Shown here piece by piece: positions 1-11,999 of a DNA stretch of 37,300 bases (position 1 is the stretch's first letter; every line of letters begins with the position of its first letter). The notes below the pieces were generated by a model. It was given only the letters and a program-made list of their open reading frames with translations, made no database searches and was not told where the DNA came from. The stretch comes from Chalara sp. BL73 (taxonomy: Eukaryota > Ascomycota > Leotiomycetes > Helotiales). Location of the stretch: assembly GCA_918026815.1 (NCBI GenBank), contig CAKJVC010000093.1:1-37300 (forward strand). The letters run 5' to 3'. Made by a program: the position numbers and the translations under genes.

Positions 1-170
1 GGGGAGGGGGCGGGGGCAAGCATGTGATATTAGCCGCATCATGCCACCCAGAAGTCAAATTCTTCAGGCGCGAAACTCTAGAAGAAGCCCCAGAGAAAGT
101 ATACCAAAAGTTGAGAACGAAGCCTCAAACTATGTCATTCAGAATATAAATACTAGCAGCGTGAACTTAC

Positions 171-2156
171 TCATCTGCTGATGGGAGTAGTTCCAAGGAT
201 CTTCATACCATTGTCCAGCACCTGTCGGACATTCTCATATAGAACGGATCGGGCTGCATACTTCGACGCGGCAGCGGAGCCTTCCCCGCCGGCCTCGTCT
301 TGCTCAGCTTCATCAAGACAGGAAGTCAGCGCCTCAGCTACGCAAAACAGAAATGAAATGATTGTCCCAGGTTCTAGTTTTTCGAACGCGGCTCGGGTCG
401 CACCTGGGTACCTGGCTATCAGCCGAAGTAGCTCGGACCATGGTGGGGCAGAGAGTGTGGCGTAGTCAAGCTGGGAAATTTCGCCGGAACTGGGGTATAC
501 TCCGATTTTCGCAATTGCAGCACAAAGCCTTGCATAGCAAAATTGCAGACTTGTGCCAGTCTCGCCTTCCAAAAATGTCAAAAGGTTGAAGTCTAGGCCG
601 TTGCAGTGGCCCTTCCTCAAAGATAGCTCTTGAATGACCAGTGAATTTATTCCAATTACCTTCGCAATTGAATTACCATCTCCTATCTGATACTGATCCT
701 GATTTGTGACTATGGCTTCATGTATGTGCTTTTCACATTGATCGAGAATATCACCAAGCAGTTGGGTATTGCCTAGGTGAGATGTAGGACCATTGGCTCT
801 AGCGAAAGTGATATGTTGCAATTTATTGGCGACGTCAGTTCGACCCATAAGCTCTATAGCTTTGAAGACTTGCCGAAAGTGCACCTCCTGTTCGCCAACA
901 ATGTACACAATTTTGTCAAATGCGTGGATTTTAAGCCGGTCGAAGACAGTCACGATGTCTCTTAGCAGATATGATGTTGAGCCGTTTCGATCTCGAATTG
1001 CTGCAGTACCCAGCTTTGCGCCGTGCTTGTCAAAGTCAATAACCCATGCGCCATTTTGCTCCTCGCAAATGTTCTTCTCTTTGAAAACCGACTCAACTTC
1101 AGCAACTGCTTCTGAGTTAAGCCTGACTTGAGACTCCCCAGAGTATTCGTCGAACTTGATATTTAGTCGTGCATATGTCTCGACGTAATACTCGATGCTG
1201 ATATTCGGAGCTTCCGCCACAAAGCTATGGCTTTTGGCTCGCTGTCCTCCATCCGCTTAAAGTTTGCATCCCGTTCTGCGAACAAGCCCTGGCTTTCAAG
1301 AACCCATGGGTCCAGCCCATCATCTCGAGCCTTCTTTCTGGCTTCCTGCTCAGGCCGAAGCTCATCTTCCATTTTTGTATACAACTCATGTATATATCTG
1401 AATAGGCGTGTCTGTTCATTGAGGAGTTCCTCGGAGCCATACTTTTCCCAGCCAACTCCAAGCAGCCCAAGGTTCTTGCCCCAGTCTCCTAAGTAGTTCA
1501 CCCTAACTACAGAATAACCCATTGCTTCATGTATGTTTGCCACAAAAGCACCAAGGACTGTGCTTCGAAAGTGAGCGGCTGTGAATTCTCTTGCAATATT
1601 TGGAGACGAGAACTCTACAATGACTTTTTCTGTCTACACTTTGGTTCGGGCTGCAAGCCAAGGGTTGTAAAATTGCCATACATTCCGTTTCGGTCACTAA
1701 CGTATGGGAGAAGAAGTCGTGGAATAGTTTTGGTGGAGAAGAGGAACCGAATGTGAATGCCATCTTTGAAGGGAGCCGCAAAGAGGGTATGAGGTAGAAA
1801 CTGAAAGAGGGTTGCGTTAGAGTTCATTTGGCCAACTTAATTGAGTCTGACAAACAGGGAGGACCCAGCCAACCTTTTGAGAAGCTCGCCTGCGAGCTCT
1901 TTTGGTTCTACGCCATCCAACTTAAGCTTGGGCAAAACGATATCCAAGTCTCCGTCTTCAATTGTCTTGGAAGCCTGGATAGAATTGTAGGCGAGATACG
2001 GATCACACTCAACAAGCCTTTGTAAGTGCTCTGCGAGGTATGAGTGATATATATCAATAGGGTTGTTTAATACGTCTGCCGCCACAAAGAAGGCAGAGCC
2101 TCCAACCCGATCTCCGTGACGAAAGCTTGGAGGCCAGGAAGCGAGGTGGTTGCCAT
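171..2156 (-). pseudogene. arginyl-tRNA synthetase paralogue, frameshifted and with degenerate signature motifs
   Basis: The product resembles fungal class I arginyl-tRNA synthetases (ArgRS, which charge tRNA-Arg) from the N-terminal additional domain through the Rossmann catalytic core to the C-terminal anticodon-binding domain ending GTTPISR. I place the start at the ATG at 2154-2156 (MATTSLPGL). A 51-nt intron at 1801-1851 (GTCAGA...CTAAC...CAG) bridges the N-terminal part and the core. The frame then breaks three times, near 2085-2090, in the A-run at 1625-1629 and near 1200; each break looks like one lost base. With these allowed for, the length is about 645 residues, normal for the family. 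The class I HIGH element reads TAAH (FTAAHFRST), and the MSTRKG element that replaces KMSKS reads PTSHLG. It may be a decaying duplicate rather than the housekeeping enzyme. Sequencing error could explain single breaks but not the altered motifs. Confidence 0.85.
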
Positions 2157-2617
2157 CAGGTACTACTAAGTAAGGCTTTACTTTTGAAAAAACCGAGAGA
2201 AGGCTGTGTCAGAACTGTCATTTAACTTGAAGTGATAAAAGATGGTGCTCAAGTTGGTCATGTGGTAACGTGTGGTGCGCTGGCACATTCCTGCATATGG
2301 GCTGGTTGAGCTATTGGGCATCGATCATAGACAACCACCCCATTGGTGTAGATATGTCATCAAGAAATAACTCAAGTCATATTTAAGGCTGTTCAAGCGC
2401 CTGATATTTTCCAGGTCTCATAAATGAATAATAGTCCCTGCCGTTCGGACGATGGTGACTCCACTCGAAGCCGGCTAGTACCGGCTGTCACGACCATTCA
2501 TGTATTCCTCATATGCGACATCAGGAACGCATGCCTCAAAAAGAACGTCAAACACGACTAATTTCTAGAATGCTCGATACGCAACTAGTAGAACCCGATA
2601 ACAACTTCTGCTCAAGC
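2157..2617. other. intergenic, no gene seen
   Basis: This stretch separates the start of the synthetase paralogue from the 3' end of the CorA-like gene. I find no convincing ORF, RNA gene or repeat. Short reading frames on both strands lack any family resemblance. Confidence 0.5.
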
Positions 2618-5059
2618 TCAGCCTGCCCTTGCCTTCTCTACCCCTTTTTCAAGGTCCAAGCCCTTTGTGAGTCTTGTCCTCCCAGGTCCCTTGGGAAGTA
2701 TTTTCCTTTTGAAAGCTTTCGGTGAAATGATGCAGGGATCGGCACGTACCGCTTCTCCACCAAAACGCTCATTGTAGTAAGCAATTATCTTAGGGACGTA
2801 TTCAAGCACTTGATGCAACCACGAGCGCCACCTATATAATATTACCAGCGTCGTCAAGATCAGGATTGCCAGAATAAGGAATGCATATATGAATTTGGTG
2901 AGATTTGGGGTGAAAGGCAGGACCCCTGTAGTGCTGAACAGATTCGCGGTAAGGGCAAGAGGGAAATATACCTAAAGTTGGGTGAAAAAAGGTAATCAGA
3001 AATACTATCCAAACCCAGGTTTTCTGGAAGAACTTACAATCGTGATGACAGTGAGTACTTCGAGGTGCTTAGCAGTTTGTTGTTGGAAGATCGCGGCATC
3101 GTTATTTTCAAAACCGAGTTGTGCGTTGACCTGTCTTAATTAGCCTCAGCTTTACTAAGGAGGCGGATTCAATATGCCATCGATTTCAAATGGATAGGAA
3201 GTCTTACGCCTTGTGGACTGTCCTCACACAATTCTTTCTCCAAAGCTTGTAGCTTCCGAAGAATTTCCTTTAAGTCCGAAAACGTCGTATCAACAGCATT
3301 GACCGACAGTTTGAGGGATGGTAAGGCAGTTGACAGGTTGTCATTGTCAAGAAAATACCAGACGTCTTTTATTCGGAATTTGTCCCATGCACCGACAGTG
3401 TCAGAAAGACGCCTTATCAACTGCCTTAGAAGTCTCACCATTTGCCCATTCCATATACTAAATTTCCGAACTTCTTGTCTGGTATTGTGGTCGTTGGAGG
3501 TTAGCGGAAATTCATGGTTCTTTCGCCTTACATAGAAGTCAGTCAAACTTCACTATGCTACATCACAATATTTTATAACGCCCGCCCGGATGATGCGCAG
3601 ATCAATACAAAACATTTTGATACTTGCTCCAACTGCCAAGGCACGAAGTTACTGACAAAGGCTGCAAACTATACACACCGTTCAACATTCTTCTCCACAT
3701 TACCAACTATGCAATTCCATTCCCTCAAGATTTGGTTCATTCGGAACTCGAATACTTTGAAAAAGTAGTCCCTAGGTGTCCATATAGGTTCATCGGCGTT
3801 AATTCGGCCAGCCGTAAGAGGATCAGCCCGTCCTTTACCGCTTCCTTTCACGCCGGTTAATTGGTAGTAGCCGTCCACTGTTTCCTCTGAATCGAAATAG
3901 GTGTCAACAAAACCATATGCGGCCCACACCCAATGATCAATCCCTGTCACAGCAACAGATATTTGAGCCTCGTACAGATAATAGTGACTATCCGTGGATT
4001 TCGATTGATTCATAGGTATGGATAGGAAATGTAGGTTCCATGACCCTCTCAAAGGCTCTCCATCTGAGTTTTCCCGGGTATCTTTCCGTGGCTCTTTACT
4101 TTCCCGCAATACATAAAATGGAATATGAAAATCCAGAGCGAAATCGATGAACCCTTGGGACTATCAAATGATGATATTAATATTGGTAGCGTAAATACGC
4201 TATAGACATTTGATCCACAATTACCTACAGGAATAGTCACCCCTATGGATGTTTTGCCCACCAAATATTTGTAGAACAGATTCTGTAGAGCTGGGGCTTG
4301 GGTGCGTGATGCCGTTGTTGCAAGAGCATTGATGGTGGCCGGATCTAAATCAGTGATGAAGCTAGACCGAATTAGCTCATTCGTTATACTTATAAGATAA
4401 AAGCTCTATGGCTTACACCACTCTTCTCTCTGCGTCACTTTTCTTATCTTCTAATGGATTAGAAGCAGAACATTTTGCTGAATCGGCTCTAAAACGCTGT
4501 TCAGATTGTGAGTCTCTCTGGAGCCCTGTTGGCAGCATGAAATTGGCGTTACCTTTCTGCTCAAATGTTCACGCAGCTCTTGTGATGTCAGCCGCTCCGA
4601 GTATGGGATGCAATGCTCTTTCTTATCAGCGATGGTGCTACCAACGCTCCTTTCATCAAGTAATGCCACACTTTTCCCACCCTTCCCATTGTTCGTTTTA
4701 GGCTTGGAGGAGCTCGCTCGTTCGCAAAAACTTGCAACTTGATCGACCTGATCACGGTAATTCAGGCGATTTTCATCTCCAGTCATGCCTTTCATAAAAA
4801 GTCTGACATCACTGATCTCTTCGGCGTCATTTTTGTCACTCCTGTACTCTTCTTCGTGTTCACTTAAGAAGTCATCATTATCGTCATCACTCGATACATC
4901 AGCCTCATCATTTTCACCATCGAACTTTTGGGTCCTTAAGAATTTAATGTAGGGTTGGTTTTCGGCTGGACGATCAAATATTCTCCGCTTTGTAAACTTC
5001 TCAGGCCAGTAAGGCTGCAATAACTGACGAGGAACGTCCTCGTGTGCCTCTGTCCACAT
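2618..5059 (-). CDS. CorA-like transmembrane domain protein, fungal-specific, seven exons
   Basis: I join exons 4553-5059, 4417-4496, 4229-4361, 3679-4160, 3208-3547, 3038-3130 and 2618-2971. The introns are 4497-4552, 4362-4416, 4161-4228, 3548-3678, 3131-3207 and 2972-3037; nearly all have clear GT and AG ends and every junction keeps frame, giving 662 residues from the Met at 5059. The N-terminal part has an acidic Asp/Glu/Ser-rich disordered stretch. The middle carries hydrophobic strands and a conserved-looking WVWAAYGFVDTYFD segment. The C-terminal part has a helical stretch (LQALEKELCED) followed by two membrane helices, around VLTVITIVYFPLALTANLF and FIYAFLILAILTTLVILY, as in CorA-type proteins. 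The GMN selectivity motif of true CorA magnesium channels is absent between the helices, so ion transport is not established. The frame stays open above 5059, with a possible splice acceptor near 5125, so an upstream exon may be missing. The 131-nt intron is the least certain. Confidence 0.75.
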
Positions 5060-5109
5060 TTCCTTGGTAGACTGCCGCCAGTCATCTTCTTTTAGTGGTG
5101 GTGAGGATG

Positions 5110-6380
5110 TTCAAGCGAGAGGATCTAAAACTATAGAGCAGTCAGATGAGTTATGTGGTAATAATGGTTGATTTATTGGAATTATATTATAAAAGAAACG
5201 AATATCATAAACAACTATTGTGGGGAAGGCGATCTTTGTAGATGATTTTCCTGGGTCGGGAGCATTTTATTTTGCCTTTTTACCTTAGCGATACTGTTGA
5301 TCTAGTATTACAATGACCATTTTTTTCTGGGGCGCAGATCGTGGAAATCCAACACAACCCATCAGCCTGCTCCACGCACACTTGCATAACGGCAGGGTAG
5401 GGTGCAGATAGGGCAAACCTAGCCTCCTAGAGAGTGTTCTATCTCCAATTCACTCCACAAAGACGCCACGGGTCCCGATGATTGCCTTAGTGGTAGTCTT
5501 GGCTTCTTAATCATTTCTTAACAGGATGTAAAAAGGAAAGCAGCCCTACTCCAACCTCAGCAAGGACCTTTCAGTTGGTACCCAAGGTTAGTACTATTTT
5601 GGGCGATAGTTGCACTCGTCCAAGTTTTGATAGCGCTGAAAAATACCATCTTTACTTAGCACAAACTAAAACTTAACGTACTGATACGCCACTTGCCCGC
5701 TGCCTACACATTTATAACAGATTTAATACAAAGTGAGAATGAAACAAGGCTGCGCTAAATTTTTTTGATCGAGGCAGGGTGACGTGGTTAATTATGCATA
5801 GATTTATAATATTTACAACGTGGCACTTTCAAGTCTAGATGTCAATTAAAACAAACACAAAATTTGCAGTAAATTATCCATTTACGTAACCAGGTCTAGA
5901 ATAGGCCGAGCAAGCAAGAGCTTTAGGCATCGATCCCATTCCCATCTTCACAAGGTGCAAACTCCAAGGATAATCTCCTCACCCGGTGCTCCTAGGCGCT
6001 TTGGACGGCTCGATTTGAGGCTCCGATTTCAGGTACTACTTGTTTGTGTTCTGTTATAGAGGCTTTTGGACTAGCTTTTAGCTGCTCTAATGGACCATTG
6101 GCTTGCTCCTCTTCAGAAACGGCTGGCGCAATGTTTACCGAGTTTAGAGCCGTGATTGACCGTAAGTCAAGTCTTCGACGCTGGTGTCTCAGGAGATAGA
6201 TCCATTATCGCAAAGAGAGCCTCAGCTTCCCTTTCTATAGCCTAGTGCCCGGCTGCTCGAATGTGACTGCTGGGATAGGTTTTGGCTTTCGCAACCACCA
6301 ATTGCCGTGGGGGCTCGCGAGATTGATATCGAGTTGTGAGAAGTGCGATAATCGTGAAAGTAAATGACAACGATCTTTTC
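5110..6380. other. long intergenic stretch, no gene seen
   Basis: No open frame of useful length on either strand and no family resemblance. An A/T-rich part (about 5150-5300 and 5690-5880) is followed by more balanced sequence. It may hold the promoter and an unseen first exon of the CorA-like gene; I cannot resolve these. Confidence 0.4.
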
Positions 6381-7430
6381 TTACCTAAACGCCCTGGAAT
6401 TATCTAGGACGGTATGTTCACCCACAGAGACCCACCCCCTGGTGATACGTGAAGCCAAATGCTCCCCCACGTGTGTCCTAAATGAGCCATCAAAAGCGTG
6501 GAGGACAAGGAGATTCCAAACGACATGTTGTTTGGCTACCTCTCTCCTGATTGTTGGCTGAGTTAGTGGTGTTTTCAGCAATGAACTTGACGCCAGAAGG
6601 TTGAAAGCGGAGTCGACTATTCTGGAAGACGAGGCGGATGAGTGATTGTTCGGAGATGATATATTAACTAGCTCTGATCGTTTAGCGTTTCTATGCTCGT
6701 TCGCCATACTCCACCAGCTTGAAAATGCTTCCTTTCCATATGGACATGGACCGATATTGCTCACAGGCAAGTATTCCTCAACCTCAGTATCAAGCTTTAT
6801 TTTCCACCATAGGGAGCTTGGGCGGCCATTCTGTGGCAGTCGTTGGGTTGCACTTGGAACTGCGACATATGACGCAGCGTGCCTAGCGCACAAGCCTAAG
6901 TCAACAGGGCGAGGTGAGTCGCTACCTAAGGCTACATGGGAAACTTGTCCAGTAGTATTGGATGGATCATTCTAGGAATACTGGCCGCCCCTAGAAATCA
7001 TGTCTCTCTGTATTGTCATTGCCACCGCGTTCAGGAATTGCGTTGTGGTTATTTCCTTGCCTGCCTAGATGTGCACCTCCTCCTTGGCCGCTATTTCTAT
7101 CACTGTAATTACCATTGTGATTAGTTTCCTCGCCCAAGCTCTCTGGTTTTCATTACCCATCCCTTCGTCATTGTCGTCTCCACTCTGATGGGAGTTATCC
7201 TCACTCTTGTCATCGGAATCATCAAGTAGTGTGATATCTGAGAGAAGATGTTCCTCTAAGGGTGCTTGAAGGCCACGAGGGCGTAAGAGCCTGCGATCTT
7301 CTTGGTCGGATAATTCAACAAACGGGGTTCCTTCGCTATCAACATGATGACCCCAATTATCTTCGATTTCCACAAGTTGCTCATCTACAGCGTAGGAACC
7401 CGTCCATTTTGAAATGAGGGACTATTTACA
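6381..7430 (-). CDS. possible hypothetical gene with acidic, Asn/Gly-rich disordered region (model uncertain)
   Basis: Two minus-strand frames may belong to one gene. The upstream part (7065-7430) reads through a very acidic stretch (SDITLLDDSDDKSEDN) and then continues better in another frame as an Asn/Gly-rich stretch, so there is either an intron or a one-base shift near 7120. The downstream part (6381-6893, 170 codons) contains an aromatic- and Pro-containing segment (YLPVSNIGPCPYGKEAF). I do not recognise any domain. The two halves could be unrelated chance frames; the evidence is length and amino-acid bias only. Confidence 0.3.
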
Positions 7431-9107
7431 ACCAAATATTTCTCCCTCGGAGTGAATAGCTGCAGCTTATTGAGGGGTCTTTCTGGGCAGGGAGTTTAAT
7501 CCCGCATGGAGATGGCTTTGTACTTGCTTAAGTCCCTTAAGGGAACCCGAGCGGCAAATTTATCTACCATATCCTCCTTTCTTTCGTATTGTTTAATTTT
7601 AACTCGTTAAGAAATTCTCTCGACACCAGGTCTGCTAGGTTTAAGCCGACTGACTGATGGTACACTGCTTATTCACCCTATTAGTTCATGAAGAAACACC
7701 CTGTCGAAATTTCCCAGGAGCTTTTAGTTTGGCACAGGTGGCGGCATATGGTTCTCAAAATGCCGTGTTTATTGTGTATAGAAATCAAGTCTATATTGTC
7801 ACCGGATTCACAGATTCACACCCGCGAGTTTTGAGCCTTACAAAGCTCTCGAAGTGGTAAAGAAAGCAATCGGATGAGCTGATAGTTTCCTTAGTAATAG
7901 CGGGATGGGGGTGGAGGGTGAGGTGCTGTCTTAGAATTTTGCCAGCCAGGACATGGCGGAAACTTTCAACAAGGTTGGACACTCTGGGAACGCTCATATG
8001 CAAATTGAAGAGATATTAATGGGTGCCCTAGATTAGCAGGTTAGTTTTAATTACTTCCACTATTTTACATTACTTTCGCCACTTTCAACCTGCATCCACC
8101 TGAAGTTACTCGAGCCTTATTTTATAGTCCATCACTGCATACGGATTCACGGAGTCTGCGAGGAATAACAACAAAAGTCAAAACTCGAACAGCATATTCC
8201 TGTAAATTTTAAGCGAGGTTGTTTTTAGTGCCGTGGGCTATGTGGGTATCATCTTTGCATCTATTGAGTTGGTACATTGCATAGTCTCTCGAACGACGAT
8301 TAGTTGATCGTGTAAGGAGAAAAGATTGTTCGATTATGTCTGGCGAAGCTTGGATTCGGTCATACCAGTAAACCAAACACGGCTAGACATAACATATATA
8401 TAGATACCTAGAAAAAGACCCGATATGGCTTCACTTCATGCTTCTATTGTCTTTTGTTTTTGACTTGTTCATAGTTGTTGTAGTTTGAGAATCTATGATT
8501 GAAGTACTGCCGTTGTAGATTTAACTCCAGATCCAAATATCAATGGCTACATAAACTAATGGAATTTTTAGAATCCGATTGGCCTAGACTGGAAGAATGC
8601 ACATGTTGCAGTTGTAGTAGTGTTTTTGCGCATGGACGAAGGAGGTATAATAAGTAGCTAGCCTGCACATAGTTTTGCTTAGTGCCACGACAGCAGAGTT
8701 AATTCTGTGTCGAGTAACGCTAGATACCAATTTAATTGTCAAGGAACAATATTCCGATAAAGGAGTAAGATTTATAATAGGAATCCTAGAGATAATTCCA
8801 TCAAATATTATTTCATGCGAGTCATAAATATCAAGGTCCTTGATTGGGTTTCCTAACCAACGGTTTGTATGTTTATGTACTATAACACTGGGTCCACTAC
8901 ACTACTAATGGTTGGTTGCTAAAGCTGAACTTTCTTTTTTCACATCTAATTTAACTATTTTGCAAGTGGTTCCTTTGCGTGGATCTAGGAGGGAGTGTAG
9001 GTAGGTTAAGGTAAAAAGGATGAATTTTATTTATTATATTATATTCGCTTGAAATTCGTGTGTGAGGGGTAATTGGCTTGTGCTCAAATTAGAACAGGAC
9101 TTAGTCT
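7431..9107. other. intergenic, A/T-rich, no gene seen
   Basis: Short frames at 7657-7860 (plus) and 7791-8003 (minus) overlap on opposite strands and show no recognisable protein character. From about 8040 to 9060 the sequence is A/T-rich and carries no long frame. Confidence 0.4.
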
Positions 9108-10519
9108 TTATGGTTTCTCTCCAATCGCCTGCAGATCGACGCTTCCAGAACCACCCCCTACTGTCCTCCCAAGCCAAGGTAGATCATCGCGCATTAAGCC
9201 TCCGTCCACCTATATCAGTCAAATTCTGAATCAAGAGCACAAACCCTCGCTCTGATCTTCTTACTTACCAGCATTGTAGTCCCAGTAATATAACTTGCAC
9301 GATCACTTGCTAGAAACGTTACCATATCAGCAATCTTTTGTGGGTGTGCGAGCCGTCCCATTGGTGTTTTGCGAATACTTGGATCTAACTATGATTGTTG
9401 TCAGCAGTGAATGCAGACTTTAGTACAGCCGAGCATCGATATATCGGAACTCATTATATCGGAATGAGCCTCCAGAACGCCTGAGTTTAAAGTAGTTATA
9501 TTAGAACTCATAATATCGGAAACTCTATATATCGGGAGGCTGCCATAGAACCGCTGATTCCGATATATTAAGTGTTGACCGTTGTTACTTTTGTAGCACG
9601 TTCGTTCCTAATAGACTCAAGAGCATTATTTTACTTACCAATTCTCTAATTGCAGGAGTGACGAGTGGCGTATCCACAAATCTGTAAAAATCTTCAGCTT
9701 TTGAAGTGTCATTTAAGTTTCAAAAATTACCTTAGGCATACGGCATTAATGCGGATCCCACTTTCTGCATAATCTATGGCATCAGTTCTGGCAAGCCCGA
9801 TAGCGGCTATTAGCACAGAAGTTAGGTACGACTCTCATTTGTAACCTGATTGGAAACATATGTTGCACTACCCTGTTTTGATATGGTGTATAGCCTATTC
9901 TCTGGCACCGCTCTTACTCCGAGAAGAGAATCTATCATGATGATAGAGCCATGGGAGCTGCCTTTCCCAGGACTTGTTTAACTAGTAAGTGCTTCTCGCA
10001 TAAGTTACAGTAAGATCCTGGGACTCACGGTGACCCAGGGACGATCAAAGCCTCCTGCCCTAGCATTTGACGCAACTCAGCGCGCTCACAAAACCATGTA
10101 CCTCTAAGGTTATTTCCAAGTACTCTTTCGAAGTCCGCTGTGGCAGACTCATGTGTGGCTTTGAAAGGTGATCCCACTGCGGCTTTGTTTACGGCATAGT
10201 CTAGCCGACCGAATGTTGTTACGGTCTTCGTAATTGCTTTTTCTACTTGATCTTTGCTGGAAGGGTCGGCTATTAGCTTCAAGAATTCTACATTTGGAAA
10301 GTAGGTTGCGAGTTTAGCGGCTGTTGATTCGAGGCAATGCTCTGATATGTCTAGGCCTGCGATTCTAGTGACACCATCTCGTGCAAATTGGAGGACGCAG
10401 GCGGAACCGATGCTTCCGCCTGCACCTGTAATGAAAGCGACTCTATTTAGGGAGAACAACATCAGAATGGAATACTTTTGAGACAGGAATAATTCTCACC
10501 CGGAAAGTTGTAAAGCCAT
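9108..10519 (-). CDS. short-chain dehydrogenase/reductase (SDR), seven exons
   Basis: This is a classical NAD(P)-dependent SDR oxidoreductase; the substrate cannot be told. Exons are 10500-10519, 10029-10442, 9872-9957, 9731-9806, 9639-9681, 9269-9388 and 9108-9209, totalling 861 nt and 286 residues with no internal stop. The ATG at 10517-10519 gives MALQLSGVAFITGAGG, the usual SDR N-terminus. The cofactor motif TGAGGSIG lies at residues 12-19, and the catalytic Ser155, Tyr168 and Lys172 (YTISK) are all present at the canonical 13-residue Ser-Tyr spacing. The C-terminal ASYITGTTML-VDGG signature is intact. The usual NNAG motif reads NKAA, and the PG usually before FVDTP reads LR; both PG changes would be C:G-to-T:A transitions, which hints at mild RIP. 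The fifth intron (9389-9638, 250 nt) is enlarged by a MITE-like insertion. No neighbour suggests a pathway. Confidence 0.88.
9425..9585. mobile_element. MITE-like inverted-repeat element inside an SDR intron
   Basis: About 160 bp lies wholly inside the intron 9389-9638. The ends form an imperfect inverted repeat: left CAGCCGAGCATCGATATATC with GGAA following, right (reverse complement) CAACGGTCAACACTTAATAT with ATCGGAA following. The motif TATCGGAA or close variants recurs about five times in both orientations. TA dinucleotides lie next to both ends, suggesting a Tc1/mariner-pogo type, but exact borders cannot be fixed. There is no coding capacity. Confidence 0.55.
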
Positions 10520-10850
10520 GTTAATCGCAGAAGCACGGACGCTAATTCTTTGAATTTAGTTACGAGGGTACTTGGACAAATTCAATATAGAATATAAGAG
10601 TATGTATGCAAGAAGTTTCCAAAGCTTGGATAGCCACTGGAAACAAACGCCTGAATAATACCCAATCGAGATGTTATTATAATAATCAAAACAGCACAAG
10701 ACTTTGAGAGCCGAAAGTGGTGGGTCCTTGCCGGCCCCCGCCTTTAACCGGCCGGACTAATAACGGCCTGTTACCACATAGCCAGTCGCGTTTTATTATT
10801 GTGTTATAATTCCTTATCGGTTTGATATACCGCCGAACTCTTTGATTTTC
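10520..10850. other. promoter side of the SDR gene, no gene seen
   Basis: A/T-rich sequence followed by a short G/C-rich patch (about 10720-10775) with GGCC palindromes. No ORF of note. It presumably contains the SDR promoter, but I see no defined element. Confidence 0.35.
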
Positions 10851-10919
10851 GGGGAGGAATCCACTTATTTTGTCGGCGGATAATGCGCTTTATTTAGGAA
10901 AGCCAAGGCTTTGGTTGAT

Positions 10920-11160
10920 TAAACAAGGCTAGCCTAGTATCTAAAGTAAATAACCCTAATTTAACGGCACAATTAAACCGAAAGTTGAATCGGCGGTATA
11001 ATATACAATACAACTTTAAATTATCGACTATTTTGTTATACAATTTGTAACGACGCAAGGAATCACCGGCTAGAATAGAGGCATATAGGAGTGCGTACAA
11101 TAGGCTGATAGTGATTGCCTTATAGGTCTGCCTACGAAGGATACAAAAACATGAGGAGCA
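10920..11160 (+). pseudogene. possible pogo-type transposase helix-turn-helix relic
   Basis: One plus-strand frame, interrupted by TAA and TAG codons, reads NPNLTAQLNRKLNRRYNIQY and later RRKESPARIEAYRSAYNRL. The order (a helix, a 'YN' turn, then a basic ESPARIEAYRS stretch) recalls the psq/HTH plus CENP-B DNA-binding N-terminus of fungal pogo/Fot transposases. No catalytic DDD domain follows, and the minus-strand frame across the same bases is probably a shadow. This is pattern resemblance only. Confidence 0.25.
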
Positions 11161-11468
11161 AGTGTAGAGAATAGGAACAGGCCATTATATAGGCGACTCC
11201 GACTCTGCACCGTATCGGCTCTGAAACCCATCATACCCTGATCGTCAAACCCCTGATCCTGCGCCAGACCTTCACCTACGCTTCGATTGTTACACAATTA
11301 ATGTGCAGTATTTTAAAATGTATTGTATATGGAAGCTTGTACTATGCACAAACTCTGCCGTACTGCAGCGGCTCAGGAAGGATTGCATTAACTTGGTTGT
11401 AGTACTATTTAAAAAGCTGTTTATTAAAAATAGTTTAGCTTTTTTTTACTGATAACTAAGGTTATTAC

Positions 11469-11830
11469 TGTTACGGTCCTATTAGCCACTGGCCGATAAA
11501 GATAGGAGATCTAGTCCGTGGGTTGTATGCCTGGGCTGAGGTAGGTGTCATAAGGCCAAATCTTGAAGCTTGTGAAGGTGGCTAATAGGTGCTTCTATTA
11601 CAAAAATACTAAACTAAAGAATTATGTAACATGGTTAGCGAGACCTGGGAACAGATGGCATCACGTGATGGAGTCCAGACTCCAGGAGTCCGGGTTCCAA
11701 AGGTTCCAGACGACATTATAGTATATAAGTATTCTAATTTCCTTAGGCAGGAACTTTGTTCTCGACTTAGTTTACAGTTTAGCAATAGTTCATCTCGCTA
11801 TACTTTGTAACGTCTTCGCTTCTCCGACTG
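11469..11830 (+). mobile_element. LTR-like relic
   Basis: The stretch starts TGTTACGGTCC. It contains TCACGTGAT followed by TCCAGACTCCAGGAGTCC, a TATA-like TATAGTATATAAG, then CTCGACTTAGTTTACAGTTT and TATACTTTGTAACG. The same order of elements (CACGTGA, TCCAGA repeats, TATA, CTCAACTT, ATACTTGTAACG) occurs in the minus-strand Gypsy LTR at 23514-23974. A 12-bp inverted repeat, CCTATTAGCCAC near 11483 and GTGGCTAATAGG near 11575, lies in its first part. Borders and target duplication are not resolved. Confidence 0.35.
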
Positions 11831-11999
11831 TGAGTGGGCTGGCACGGCATCTTGAGAGTAATACTTGTGATAGAGGGAAGTGAACTTTTAATCGCGTGGT
11901 CGAGTATGCTCTGGAGATCGGGTATCATTGTGCTGTAGCTTACACGCGGGATTCGAAATCGGCTTCACACCAGAACACTCTATGATTCTACATGTTCGG

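Noticed and set aside
181..465. Plus-strand frames across the synthetase region (181-465, 362-589, 793-1131)
   Set aside because: They are shadows of the minus-strand synthetase paralogue, which has clear family similarity over the same bases.
3514..3860. Plus-strand frames inside the CorA-like gene
   Set aside because: The minus-strand exons and introns account for this region with consistent splice phases.
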